Assembly: GCA_023014485.1 (NCBI GenBank)
Contig: JAJOZX010003301.1
Location: forward strand, 346,303 to 410,302
From: Bathynomus jamesi
Taxonomy: Eukaryota; Arthropoda; Malacostraca; Isopoda; Cirolanidae
Direction of reading: 5' to 3'
Length of the DNA: 64,000 nt
The position numbers and the translations under genes are program-made. Below are positions 43,037-52,566 of the stretch, one piece after another. Within the stretch, counting starts at the first letter, position 1, and each line of letters starts with the position of its first letter. Below the pieces are notes generated by a model, which was not told the origin of the DNA, searched no databases, and worked only from the letters and a program-made list of their open reading frames with translations.

Positions 43037-44113
43037 TATTGTGAGTAAAAAACATGAATAAAACGGGAAAATATTAATTAATGGATGGAGGTAATATATA
43101 TTTATAAAGAGCATAGCATAAAAAACAGCGGTTTTAAACTTTCATTTTAGTCATATTAAAGCAGTCATTTGATAATTAATAAAACAACGTGTGAAACTTG
43201 CTTAAACGATCATTAACATATCGTGTTTATTAAGAGGTGACTTATCTTCTGAAGCTTCAGTGAGATGTTGCACGGCTGATGGATGTAGGTCGTTGCTTAT
43301 GGCTTGGTCATTTCAGCTCTCCTTCGATGACGCAATACAGCGAATAGGAAGGCAATTGATGACACGAAGTTTAGTTGCTCTTTTCGTATCTTTCTATACC
43401 GAATGTACCATCGGTTACCGAACTCGGGGTACGCATCACCACACCTATACCTTACGGTACCGTGTTTTCAACTTTTGTAATCGACTGTGTAAACTATTAT
43501 AATCCAAGTTAAGGGAATAAGGCGACGGTAAGAAACGGATTTATTAGAAGCACAACCTTTCGGCCTGTTCTTAGGTCTTCATCAGGCGTGAATGGCGAAG
43601 ACCTTAGAATTGGTCGAAAGATAATTGTAGTCGTAATAACTCTATATCTGATTGTGGCCTTATTCCTTTAATTTAACGTCTCGTAATTGAGAATATTTGT
43701 ATTCCAGTCCAGATATTTTGGAAAATATTGCGTGTTTGCTGTTGCTGTTCACGGATATCGATTTCATGGTATATGAGTGGGGATTTAAATTGTGAAGGAA
43801 CGACCACTGTCCAGAACCGTTTGTTCTACGATGGAGGAGGTGGAAGAGAGATAAACAGATAAACATGAAATGAGCGTTTACGGAGAGAGAAACAGTATTA
43901 TGGAAACAAATTATGAAACGAGCGGAAAGCGGAAAATGAAGAGAAAGTTTCCGCGTGTGTTTTGGACACCTCAGTGAGAACGAGAGAAGAATGATTTACT
44001 CCTTCAACCGCATGAATGCTCACCCGTATATCATGCGTCATCACTAACTCAGTAAACCGTTCTCTTTCATACAATGCACTTTAATACACATGGAAATAAA
44101 TGTGCGCGAGGGA

Positions 44114-44163
<50 letters not shown>

Positions 44164-44780
44164 TATATATACACATATATATTGTATATATAATACTGAG
44201 ATGACAATATATTCTTAGCGATCATAATATGCAATTTGTATGTTATGAGAACAGAAAAAGCTTCAAAAGAATAGTATAAATATTCACCATTTCCATATAT
44301 ACTGTAGTCTTTGCTACGTATTATTTTAAGTTATCATTGTAGTGTTATACGTTTTTATCGTAGAGTATATATGACGTCATCGTAATGCAGTATATGAAAT
44401 TACAAACCTACATCGAAGAGAACAATACTGAAATATAAGAAAGATCGTGTAAGATTTCTAATTAAAAGTGGTAAATACAAAACTCCGGGGTTCGAAACAC
44501 GTTTATAAATTACTCTATTAAGTTAATGTAATTAAATTTTAATTTTTTAATAATCTTTCACGCGTTCGATCCTTTTGATTTCACTTTTGTTGTTCACTTT
44601 TCAACAAAAATATTTCTAAAAAGAAAAACAAGAAAAATATTTGAGTTGGTCGATAGCAATTTCTGTTGTCTCGAAAAACTGTGAACGACCGATAAGACAA
44701 TGGAATAAGAAAAAAAGACGAAGAATTAAAAATCGAAGTTTTTAAATTTTTGTTTTAATAAAACAAAAGAGTATTTAATA

Positions 44781-44829
<49 letters not shown>

Positions 44830-45019
44830 ACAAATACTCTGAATAGCATCATCGAATCCCCATCGCAGAAAAACACCCTACACCAGCCCCTTTAGAGAAC
44901 TGGCGATGTCAAACATCCTTTCACCTCATTGTTTAGTAGCAGGAAAAATAAACTCGAACAAATGAAATGAAAACTTCCTCTCTTCATTCAAAACCGCGGT
45001 TACGTAATTGAATCTCACT
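43036..45019. other. Unassigned AT-rich DNA with microsatellites
   Basis: No gene recognised. 43,540-43,640 holds a hairpin-prone AGGTCTTCATCAGGC...GAAGACCT pair within what may be a dispersed repeat. (CA)n at 44,121-44,160 and (GA)n at 44,785-44,826. Confidence 0.4.
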
Positions 45020-45027
45020 GTATAGAT

Positions 45028-45221
45028 CAATGGTCGGCAAACTCTGACCCGCGGGTTAATTGTAGTAAAGTATATATAAAAAATAATAAATATGAAGTGT
45101 TTTTTATTTTAAAATGTCCCGAAAATAGTGTATTTTGATTTAAATTTTGAACACTGACCCATTATCAAATTACCAATAAATCAAATTGACCCATTTTCAA
45201 AAAAAATGTTGCCTACCGCTG
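45028..45221. mobile_element. hAT-type MITE, 194 bp, perfect 8-bp TSD
   Basis: Ends CAATGGTCGGCAAACTCTG and TTGCCTACCGCTG are imperfect inverses. GTATAGAT is duplicated exactly (45,020-45,027 and 45,222-45,229). AT-rich, non-coding interior with repeated TGACCCATT words. Confidence 0.85.
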
Positions 45222-45229
45222 GTATAGAT

Positions 45230-45874
45230 AGTGATTACGTCCCACCTAGCGCCATTCCAATTCCCTATCCGAAAGTGGGAGTTCCAGATTTAGGAAAAAA
45301 AGAGTTTAGTAATTTGGGAAACGATAAAAAGAGTGTCGTGACGCAGTTTCGATCCGGGAGGTTTGTTTTTTCTTAATAAAAAATAGAAATTGTATACTGG
45401 GAATAGAATTGGATCGATCTGAAAATTTACCTGTTTTGAATTTCTCAGTTTTGGATGAAGAATGAAATGGAAATGATCAAAATTTGGAAGAGATGGATAT
45501 AGTGAGCATTTTTGTCGCAGTTAATCCGTTATTCGCTCAATTATATAAAATACAACGTAATAAGCGTAAATTAGTTATTCATTATTATAAAACGTTGATT
45601 ATTTTAATGGGTCTATTCGGTAATTAGTGTTTGTAAACTTTCGAATAAAGAAAATAACAAAATATTGAGTTAGCTGATATTATGGATATTTTCAGCGTGT
45701 ATTAATAATATTTCGATAAAAATATTCACTCGACAGTACTTTTCTACGTATTCCTGTTACACTTCTCAAGAAAATATTACGTGTATATTCCACCAAACTT
45801 TCTTAACATTATCATACGTTTTCATAAAAACTGCACAACAAACAGGTTTTGGTGTATATATATATATATACACA

Positions 45875-45907
<33 letters not shown>

Positions 45908-46283
45908 TCATATGTAATCTGTTCATACTTTTCCTTATTTGGTAACCATTTAGTAATATTTAAATATTTACATTAAAGAAATATTTTCTTGCATAGAAAA
46001 GTGTCTATTTTAAGACTATTCCTTAATCCATGTTTAGTGCGAGACAATTTTGCCTCTCACGTTGGAGGAAATTCTCCTAAACTGCATTTTTTACTGCCAT
46101 TTTAATGAGACATTTAAAGAGTCTTTTAAAATATAACAAGCTCAAATTTATTCTAGAGAAGAACAGCAATATAAACTTTATTGTCTTGCAAATGTTTAAA
46201 AGTTAGTTAATAAGAAATATGTGCGAATTACGTTCTCAAGACAAATAGTTTGAAAACTCTATACAGTCAGATGTATAAGATAT
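45230..46283. other. Unassigned AT-rich DNA
   Basis: No gene recognised. A (TA)n(CA)n compound tract lies at 45,857-45,906. Confidence 0.45.
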
Positions 46284-46585
46284 ATATGTTGGGGTAAATG
46301 TGATAAATTGGTAATTATGCATATTTACCGGTAAATATGCATAATTGAAAATATCATGACTTAACCTAACCAATTGTCAAGGGCGTACAGTTGACCTAAC
46401 CGGGCAACCTTGAATGCCCTGTTAGGTCAATTGAATTGAATGCCAGGTTAGGTCAATTGAATGCCCGGTTAGGTCAACTGTACGCCCTTGACAATTGGTT
46501 AGGTTAAGTCATGATATTTTCAATTATGCATATTTACCGGTAAATATGCATAATTACCAATTTATCACATTTACCCCAACATATA
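46284..46585. mobile_element. Palindrome within a palindrome
   Basis: Outer sequence ATATGTTGGGGTAAATGTGA...TAATTATGCATATTTACCGG is inverted at both ends (46,284-46,354 and 46,517-46,585). Each outer end is itself nearly self-complementary around TTTACCGGTAAA. The inner part is a palindrome of the P family, with AAATATCATGACTTAACC, CAATTGTCAAGGGCGTACAG and GACCTAACCGGGCA words. Flanked by (TA)n on the right (46,592-46,660). Confidence 0.85.
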
Positions 46586-46590
46586 TACTG

Positions 46591-46650
<60 letters not shown>

Positions 46651-46695
46651 TATATATGTATGGGAATGAACTCAGAATGGTCCCCTGAGTTTTTT

Positions 46696-46930
46696 ATGAT
46701 ACACACAGAGAGTGCATGGAACAAGGAACTCTTCTGGGATAATTAAATCCACTATAGTCCGAATAAGTAATGGTAAATGACAAATACCATAGTTTTTCTT
46801 TTACGTCGGGCTAGCATCATGAAAAAGAAAAACTATGGTATTTGTCATTTACCATTACTTATTCGGACTATAGTGGATTTAATTATCCCAGAAGAGTTCC
46901 TTGTTCCATGCACTGTCTGTGTGTATCATA
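46696..46930. mobile_element. Palindromic element, arms about 106 bp
   Basis: Left arm 46,696-46,802 and right arm 46,822-46,930 are inverses with few mismatches (CAGAGAGTGC against GCACTGTCTG), centred on ACGTCGGGCTAGCATCATG. Bounded by (TA)n on both sides. The arms contain TGGTAAATGACAAATACCAT. Non-coding; open frames are translations of the arms. Confidence 0.88.
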
Positions 46931-46956
46931 TATATATATATATATATATATACATA

Positions 46957-47592
46957 CCGGGTGGGCCTTTTAACTCTGACGGTTTTAATATCCTTATAAC
47001 TTTTTGTTTTTTAACCAAATCAAATAAAATTTATACACAACATATGTACATACATAAAGTTTTTTTTCATTAAGCTGCTTTTATCTATCTGCAGAATTGA
47101 CGAAATGGCGAAGAAAAACCTTTTGACGTATACGAAAACAAATGCTTTATAATGAAATGTCGTATAAAATAAGCGAAAGTTATTGCGTAATTGCTACTAG
47201 TCTTCCAATATGCCCTGGCCCCCACGCTCTCCCGATCTCACCCCTTGCGACTTTTTTTATGGGGGTTTATTAAGTCGAAAGTCTACGCGACAAGACCAAC
47301 CGACATTCATGAACTGAAACAGAGAATTCAAGCAGCTTTTGGTGAAATTACGGTCGAAATGCGACAAAAGGTGGCTTTGGAATACAGAGCAAGGCTGCCT
47401 ATACTGATCGAAAATGGTGGAAATCACATTGAAGTTTATAACTAACCTTGTAAGTTTATAAAGGTAATTAAATTTATATAAAAAAAAACTTTATGTATGT
47501 ACCTATGTTGTGTATAAATTTTATTTGATTTGGTTAAAAAACAAAAACGTTATAAGGATATTAAAACCGTCAGAGTTAAAAGGCCCACCCTG
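46957..47592 (+). mobile_element. Element E: internally deleted mariner/IS630 with long TIRs
   Basis: Ends CCGGGTGGGCCTTTTAACTC and the inverse of CAGGGTGGGCCTTTTAACTC continue inverted for about 110 bases (through AACCAAATCAAATAAAATTT). The interior encodes only the transposase C-terminus: SPDLTPCDFFLWG in one frame, then LFLWGFIKSKVYATRPTDIH and RARLPILIENGGNHIEVYN ending at 47,445. So the third catalytic Asp region is present and the rest is deleted. TA tracts on both sides. Confidence 0.87.
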
Positions 47593-47593
47593 T

Positions 47594-47649
47594 ATATATA
47601 TATATATAGATATAATATTATATATATACTGTATATATAAATATATAAA

Positions 47650-47681
<32 letters not shown>

Positions 47682-48087
47682 ATTATATATATATATATAC
47701 AACGTACGACATCCCACAAACGAGTACGTACAGGGTGTGGTCTTGTAGAGAGCTCTCTTGCAATTCAGTTTGGTTGTTTAGATACAAGATTGTTGCACCG
47801 TGCAATAGTCCAGGTTGCGTTGTTGTTGCAAGGTTGAGAAAGAAGACCATAAATAGTACCCTTTTTGTTTACATTAAAATTCATGTAACAAAGGTCTAAA
47901 GTAGGCCCGCATCGAGTCAGCAACCCTGAGGTTACCCTGAGGTAGGACCTAATAGGATCTCAAATCCGTAAGTTTTAATTTAGCTTAACTTGGGCTTCAG
48001 GTAGAACTGGCCCTTTAGAATTTGGCCGTTCACGGCTCAGCTGGGATTTTGAACCCGACAAATAAATAAAATAACATGGTCTATATA

Positions 48088-48142
<55 letters not shown>

Positions 48143-48163
48143 ATCCTCATTTATCCTCTAAGC
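47594..48163. repeat. (TA)n tracts around an unassigned spacer
   Basis: TA tracts at 47,594-47,700 (interrupted) and 48,081-48,141. Between them 47,701-48,080 holds no gene; near 48,040 the minus strand has GGGTTCAAAATCCC, a possible degenerate B box. From about 48,143 the LINE-B 3' end begins. Confidence 0.8.
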
Positions 48164-48542
48164 CAGGGGTCCCCAACCTGGGCGGTAGCACCCACTAATG
48201 GGCTCACATTAAAGGTAATTAAACATTTATTTCATTATTTATTTTATCGATTATGTTGATTTATTCTTTTTGATCTAAGGTGGGCGATAAGCTTTTTTAA
48301 TTTGCAAAAAATCGTAAAAGTGGGCGGTGAACAAAAAAAAGGTTGGTGACCCCTGCCTAAGTTATGGACTTCTTGGTACGAAAACGTCTGTCTGTAGCTC
48401 CACTTAACTTCGACATTGCAGTATTATTTCTAATCAATTGTATATATTCCTATCCTTAGTATATGAACTGTCATTGTATTAATAATATTTGTCATATGGA
48501 CTATAGTCTGCCAATAAACTTTTTCATTTTCATTTTCATTTC
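48143..48542 (+). pseudogene. LINE-B copy 3: 3' terminal fragment, split by a MITE
   Basis: Matches LINE-B copy 2 from TTTATCCTCTAAGC onward: TTATGGACTTCTTGGTACGA, GCTCCACTTAACTTCGACAT, and the 3' tail TTTTTCATTTTCATTTTCAT. Only the last few codons and the 3' untranslated region are present. Interrupted at 48,164 by a hAT MITE at the same position where copy 2 is interrupted. Confidence 0.85.
48164..48355. mobile_element. hAT MITE, 192 bp, at the LINE-B hotspot
   Basis: Ends CAGGGGTCCCCAACCTGG and GGTTGGTGACCCCTG are inverted with one or two mismatches. Left flank CTCTAAGC; right flank CCTAAGTT, which fits a damaged 8-bp duplication. The interior (GGGCGGTAGCACCCAC) is unrelated to the MITE occupying the same LINE-B site at 16,332. 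Confidence 0.82.
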
Positions 48543-48556
48543 ATATATATATATAT

Positions 48557-49890
48557 GAATAGAAACGACATAAGTATTAAGGAACGTTTCTGCACACGAG
48601 GAGGAGAGATAACGAAATAATGAAAAATGAGGCGAACCGCCTGGGAATCGAACCCAGGGCCTTCCAATTGCCGGTCGGACGCTCTACCATTATGCTACGG
48701 ACCTCACTCAATCACAAATCGAAATTCTCCCAAATAGGGCAGAAACCAATGCCCTCAGAGAGCACCCTCGCAAATCGTGAATATGCGCAAATAACTGCAA
48801 TGACCGCGCCGTATATAAATGAATAGAAACGACATAAGTATTAAGGAACGTTTCTGCACACGAGGAGGAGAGATAACGAAATAATGAAAAATGAGGCGAA
48901 CCGCCTGGGAATCGAACCCAGGGCCTTCCAATTGCCGGTCGGACGCTCTACCATTATGCTACGGACCTCACTCAATCACAAATCGAAATTCTCCCAAATA
49001 GGGCAGAAACCAATGCCCTCAGAGAGCACCCTCGCAAATCGTGAATATGCGCAAATAACTGCAATGACCGCGCAGTATATAAATGAATAGAAACGACATA
49101 AGTATTAAGGAACGTTTCTGCACACGAGGAGGAGAGATAACGAAATAATGAAAAATGAGGCGAACCGCCTGGGAATCGAACCCAGGGCCTTCCAATTGCC
49201 GGTCGGACGCTCTACCATTATGCTACGGACCTCACTCAATCACAAATCGAAATTCTCCCAAATAGGGCAGAAACCAATGCCCTCAGAGAGCACCCTCGCA
49301 AATCGTGAATATGCGCAAATAACTGCAATGACCGCGCAGTATATAAATGAATAGAAACGACATAAGTATTAAGGAACGTTTCTGCACACGAGGAGGAGAG
49401 ATAACGAAATAATGAAAAATGAGGCGAACCGCCTGGGAATCGAACCCAGGGCCTTCCAATTGCCGGTCGGACGCTCTACCATTATGCTACGGACCTCACT
49501 CAATCACAAATCGAAATTCTCCCAAATAGGGCAGAAACCAATGCCCTCAGAGAGCACCCTCGCAAATCGTGAATATGCGCAAATAACTGCAATGACCGCG
49601 CAGTATATAAATGAATAGAAACGACATAAGTATTAAGGAACGTTTCTGCACACGAGGAGGAGAGATAACGAAATAATGAAAAATGAGGCGAACCGCCTGG
49701 GAATCGAACCCAGGGCCTTCCAATTGCCGGTCGGACGCTCTACCATTATGCTACGGACCTCACTCAATCACAAATCGAAATTCTCCCAAATAGGGCAGAA
49801 ACCAATGCCCTCAGAGAGCACCCTCGCAAATCGTGAATATGCGCAAATAACTGCAATGACCGCGCAGTATATAAATGAATAGAAACGACA
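48557..49890 (-). repeat. Tandem array, left arm: five 264-bp units
   Basis: Unit starts (ATGAATAGAAACGACATAAG) fall at about 48,555, 48,819, 49,083, 49,347 and 49,611, an exact 264-bp period. The units look identical except for one base near 48,810 (C in the first unit, A in the others). Each unit carries one minus-strand tRNA-like cassette and about 190 bases of spacer. The arm is bordered on the left by a (TA)n tract. The recurring 68-codon open frame is the antisense of the tRNA-like region. Confidence 0.97.
48633..49760 (-). tRNA. Five tRNA-like Pol III cassettes (left arm)
   Basis: Positions 48,633-48,704, 48,897-48,968, 49,161-49,232, 49,425-49,496 and 49,689-49,760. Sense strand: AGGTCCG acceptor, A box TAGCATAATGG (fits TRGYNNANNNG), D arm, anticodon stem TCCGA/TTGGA with loop CCGGCAA, B box GGTTCGATTCC (perfect), T stem CTGGG/CCCAG, acceptor CGGTTCG. 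The anticodon position would be GGC (Ala), but position 33 is C where U is nearly universal, and two acceptor pairs fail. TTTTT follows four bases after the 3' end, a Pol III terminator. Promoter-competent by motif; a decoding tRNA is doubtful. Confidence 0.6.
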
Positions 49891-51538
49891 GAAACGTTCC
49901 TTAATACTTATGTCGTTTCTATTCATTTATATACTGCGCGGTCATTGCAGTTATTTGCGCATATTCACGATTTGCGAGGGTGCTCTCTGAGGGCATTGGT
50001 TTCTGCCCTATTTGGGAGAATTTCGATTTGTGATTGAGTGAGGTCCGTAGCATAATGGTAGAGCGTCCGACCGGCAATTGGAAGGCCCTGGGTTCGATTC
50101 CCAGGCGGTTCGCCTCATTTTTCATTATTTCGTTATCTCTCCTCCTCGTGTGCAGAAACGTTCCTTAATACTTATGTCGTTTCTATTCATTTAATACTGC
50201 GCGGTCATTGCAGTTATTTGCGCATATTCACGATTTGCGAGGGTGCTCTCTGAGGGCATTGGTTTCTGCCCTATTTGGGAGAATTTCGATTTGTGATTGA
50301 GTGAGGTCCGTAGCATAATGGTAGAGCGTCCGACCGGCAATTGGAAGGCCCTGGGTTCGATTCCCAGGCGGTTCGCCTCATTTTTCATTATTTCGTTATC
50401 TCTCCTCCTCGTGTGCAGAAACGTTCCTTAATACTTATGTCGTTTCTATTCATTTATATACTGCGCGGTCATTGCAGTTATTTGCGCATATTCACGATTT
50501 GCGAGGGTGCTCTCTGAGGGCATTGGTTTCTGCCCTATTTGGGAGAATTTCGATTTGTGATTGAGTGAGGTCCGTAGCATAATGGTAGAGCGTCCGACCG
50601 GCAATTGGAAGGCCCTGGGTTCGATTCCCAGGCGGTTCGCCTCATTTTTCATTATTTCGTTATCTCTCCTCCTCGTGTGCAGAAACGTTCCTTAATACTT
50701 ATGTCGTTTCTATTCATTTATATACTGCGCGGTCATTGCAGTTATTTGCGCATATTCACGATTTGCGAGGGTGCTCTCTGAGGGCATTGGTTTCTGCCCT
50801 ATTTGGGAGAATTTCGATTTGTGATTGAGTGAGGTCCGTAGCATAATGGTAGAGCGTCCGACCGGCAATTGGAAGGCCCTGGGTTCGATTCCCAGGCGGT
50901 TCGCCTCATTTTTCATTATTTCGTTATCTCTCCTCCTCGTGTGCAGAAACGTTCCTTAATACTTATGTCGTTTCTATTCATTTATATACTGCGCGGTCAT
51001 TGCAGTTATTTGCGCATATTCACGATTTGCGAGGGTGCTCTCTGAGGGCATTGGTTTCTGCCCTATTTGGGAGAATTTCGATTTGTGATTGAGTGAGGTC
51101 CGTAGCATAATGGTAGAGCGTCCGACCGGCAATTGGAAGGCCCTGGGTTCGATTCCCAGGCGGTTCGCCTCATTTTTCATTATTTCGTTATCTCTCCTCC
51201 TCGTGTGCAGAAACGTTCCTTAATACTTATGTCGTTTCTATTCATTTATATACTGCGCGGTCATTGCAGTTATTTGCGCATATTCACGATTTGCGAGGGT
51301 GCTCTCTGAGGGCATTGGTTTCTGCCCTATTTGGGAGAATTTCGATTTGTGATTGAGTGAGGTCCGTAGCATAATGGTAGAGCGTCCGACCGGCAATTGG
51401 AAGGCCCTGGGTTCGATTCCCAGGCGGTTCGCCTCATTTTTCATTATTTCGTTATCTCTCCTCCTCGTGTGCAGAAACGTTCCTTAATACTTATGTCGTT
51501 TCTATTCATTTATATACTGCGCGGTCATTGCAGTTATT

Positions 51539-51541
<3 letters not shown>
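49891..51541 (+). repeat. Tandem array, right arm: six inverted 264-bp units
   Basis: Exact inverse of the left-arm units, period 264 (one interval of 263, because one unit near 50,193 lacks two bases, TTTAATACTG for TTTATATACTG, and a junction differs slightly). The centre lies at 49,891-49,910, GAAACGTTCCTTAATACTTA, where the two unit orientations meet. The right edge stops mid-unit at GCAGTTATTTGC (51,541) and passes straight into (TA)n. Confidence 0.97.
50041..51431 (+). tRNA. Six tRNA-like Pol III cassettes (right arm)
   Basis: Positions 50,041-50,112, 50,304-50,375, 50,568-50,639, 50,832-50,903, 51,096-51,167 and 51,360-51,431. Same sequence as the left-arm cassettes, on the opposite strand, so the two sets are transcribed away from the array centre. 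Each is followed by CCTCATTTTTC. Confidence 0.6.

Positions 51542-51572
<31 letters not shown>
51542..51572. repeat. (TA)n microsatellite
   Basis: TA tract separating the array from the next palindrome. Confidence 0.93.
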
Positions 51573-51577
<5 letters not shown>

Positions 51578-51711
51578 AATAAAACCACGAAGGGAAAAGA
51601 AACACAAAGTGGTGCTCAAGCGCTTTCGTCTAATGACATCCTCAGGAACACTCAGACGAAAGCGCTTGAGCACCCCTTTGTTTCTTTTCTCTTCGTGGTT
51701 TTATTCATCAT
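51573..51711. repeat. Palindrome, arms about 55 bp
   Basis: TGATGAATAAAACCACGAAG...CAAGCGCTTTCGTCT and its inverse flank the spacer AATGACATCCTCAGGAACACTC. The GCGCTTTCGTCT...ATCCTCAGG core resembles a dispersed repeat word also seen at 42,535. No coding. Confidence 0.88.
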
Positions 51712-51748
51712 AAATATTTTTCACGTGTCACTTTCGTGAAATAATTTT

Positions 51749-51756
51749 CATATATA

Positions 51757-51798
<42 letters not shown>

Positions 51799-51800
51799 AT
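51749..51800. repeat. (TA)n microsatellite, interrupted
   Basis: TA tract with ATTA slips. Confidence 0.9.
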
Positions 51801-52144
51801 CCTCGTATGTCAGACATTGGGCCCCATGTTCGATATATATATCAGTGGTGTAATGATTTATCAGCAGCAGCAGAATCGGCCAAATTTAACCGATTCTCTT
51901 ACCGATTCTTTGAAATTTTAAAATTTTCATTACAAAACAAAATTTGTATATATAAAAAATTGAACTCAGGAAACACACTATTTATGATAATTTATACTCA
52001 TTTTAAAATGTAATTGATTGTATAAAATATATTTTACATTCATGAAAAAAGCAAAGCTTAATAAGTTACCAATAGATTTACATTTTCTCTAATTAACTAA
52101 TCTCTAAATATTATAAACTGTTATAATCTTCCACTCAATATTAA

Positions 52145-52347
52145 GGATCACCTGAAGATCAGGGCCCCCAGCCTACTCTAGTTGGCCTTATAAGGCTAAC
52201 TAACGAAAATATCACGACCTAACCTAACCAATCGCTAGGTCAACTGTACGCTCTTGACGATTGGTTAGGTTAGGTCGTGATATTTTCGTTAGTTAGCCTT
52301 AGAAAGCTAACTAAAGAAGGCTGGGGGCCCTGATCTTCAGGTGATCC
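52145..52347. mobile_element. Palindromic MITE P3, 203 bp, perfect 8-bp TSD
   Basis: GGATCACCTGAAGATCAGGG and its inverse end the element. Flanks AATATTAA (52,137-52,144 and 52,348-52,355) are identical. Arms include CGAAAATATCACGACCTAAC and CTTGACGATTGGTTAGGTTA. Sister of P1 and P4. Confidence 0.9.
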
Positions 52348-52391
52348 AATATTAATAATAATTCTATATTAAGTTGTACTTTATAATTTAT

Positions 52392-52480
52392 ATGGAGCAA
52401 GTGTAGTTTATGTTCCCCTACATTATCCTAGTGTAGTTTGCGTTCCCCAACTTTGTCCGCGTATACTTAATCAAATAAAA
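52392..52480. repeat. AGTGTAGTTTACGTTCCC repeat piece
   Basis: Contains GAGCAAGTGTAGTTTATGTT, then CCTAGTGTAGTTTGCGTTCC. The same words recur at 63,778-63,935. Confidence 0.6.
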
Positions 52481-52526
52481 CGTTAAAACTAACGAAAATA
52501 TTACGACTTAACCTAACCAATCGTCA

Positions 52527-52566
<40 letters not shown>

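Noticed and set aside
43660..43866. 68-codon minus-strand frame and other 60-80 codon frames in 43-47 kb
   Set aside because: Expected number of chance frames in AT-rich DNA; no motif or splice context.
46350..46510. Interstitial telomere repeat
   Set aside because: TTAGG-like words occur only as GGTTAGGTTA within palindrome arms; there is no extended (TTAGG)n run.
50041..50112. Functional tRNA-Ala(GGC) gene
   Set aside because: Anticodon position would read GGC, but position 33 is C and the acceptor stem has at least two mismatches. I keep it as tRNA-like only; GGC anticodons for Ala are also not normally used in animals, as far as I recall.
48620..51444. Eleven copies of a 68-residue open frame (MKNEANRLGIEPRAFQ...)
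   Set aside because: It is the antisense translation of the tRNA-like cassette and flank. Identity follows from the DNA array; no protein signature, and the GxEPRAF pattern is what a B box gives when translated backwards.
48557..51541. CRISPR-like array
   Set aside because: The repeat unit is 264 bp with identical spacers, includes Pol III motifs and lies in eukaryotic DNA; no short repeats with unique spacers and no cas genes.
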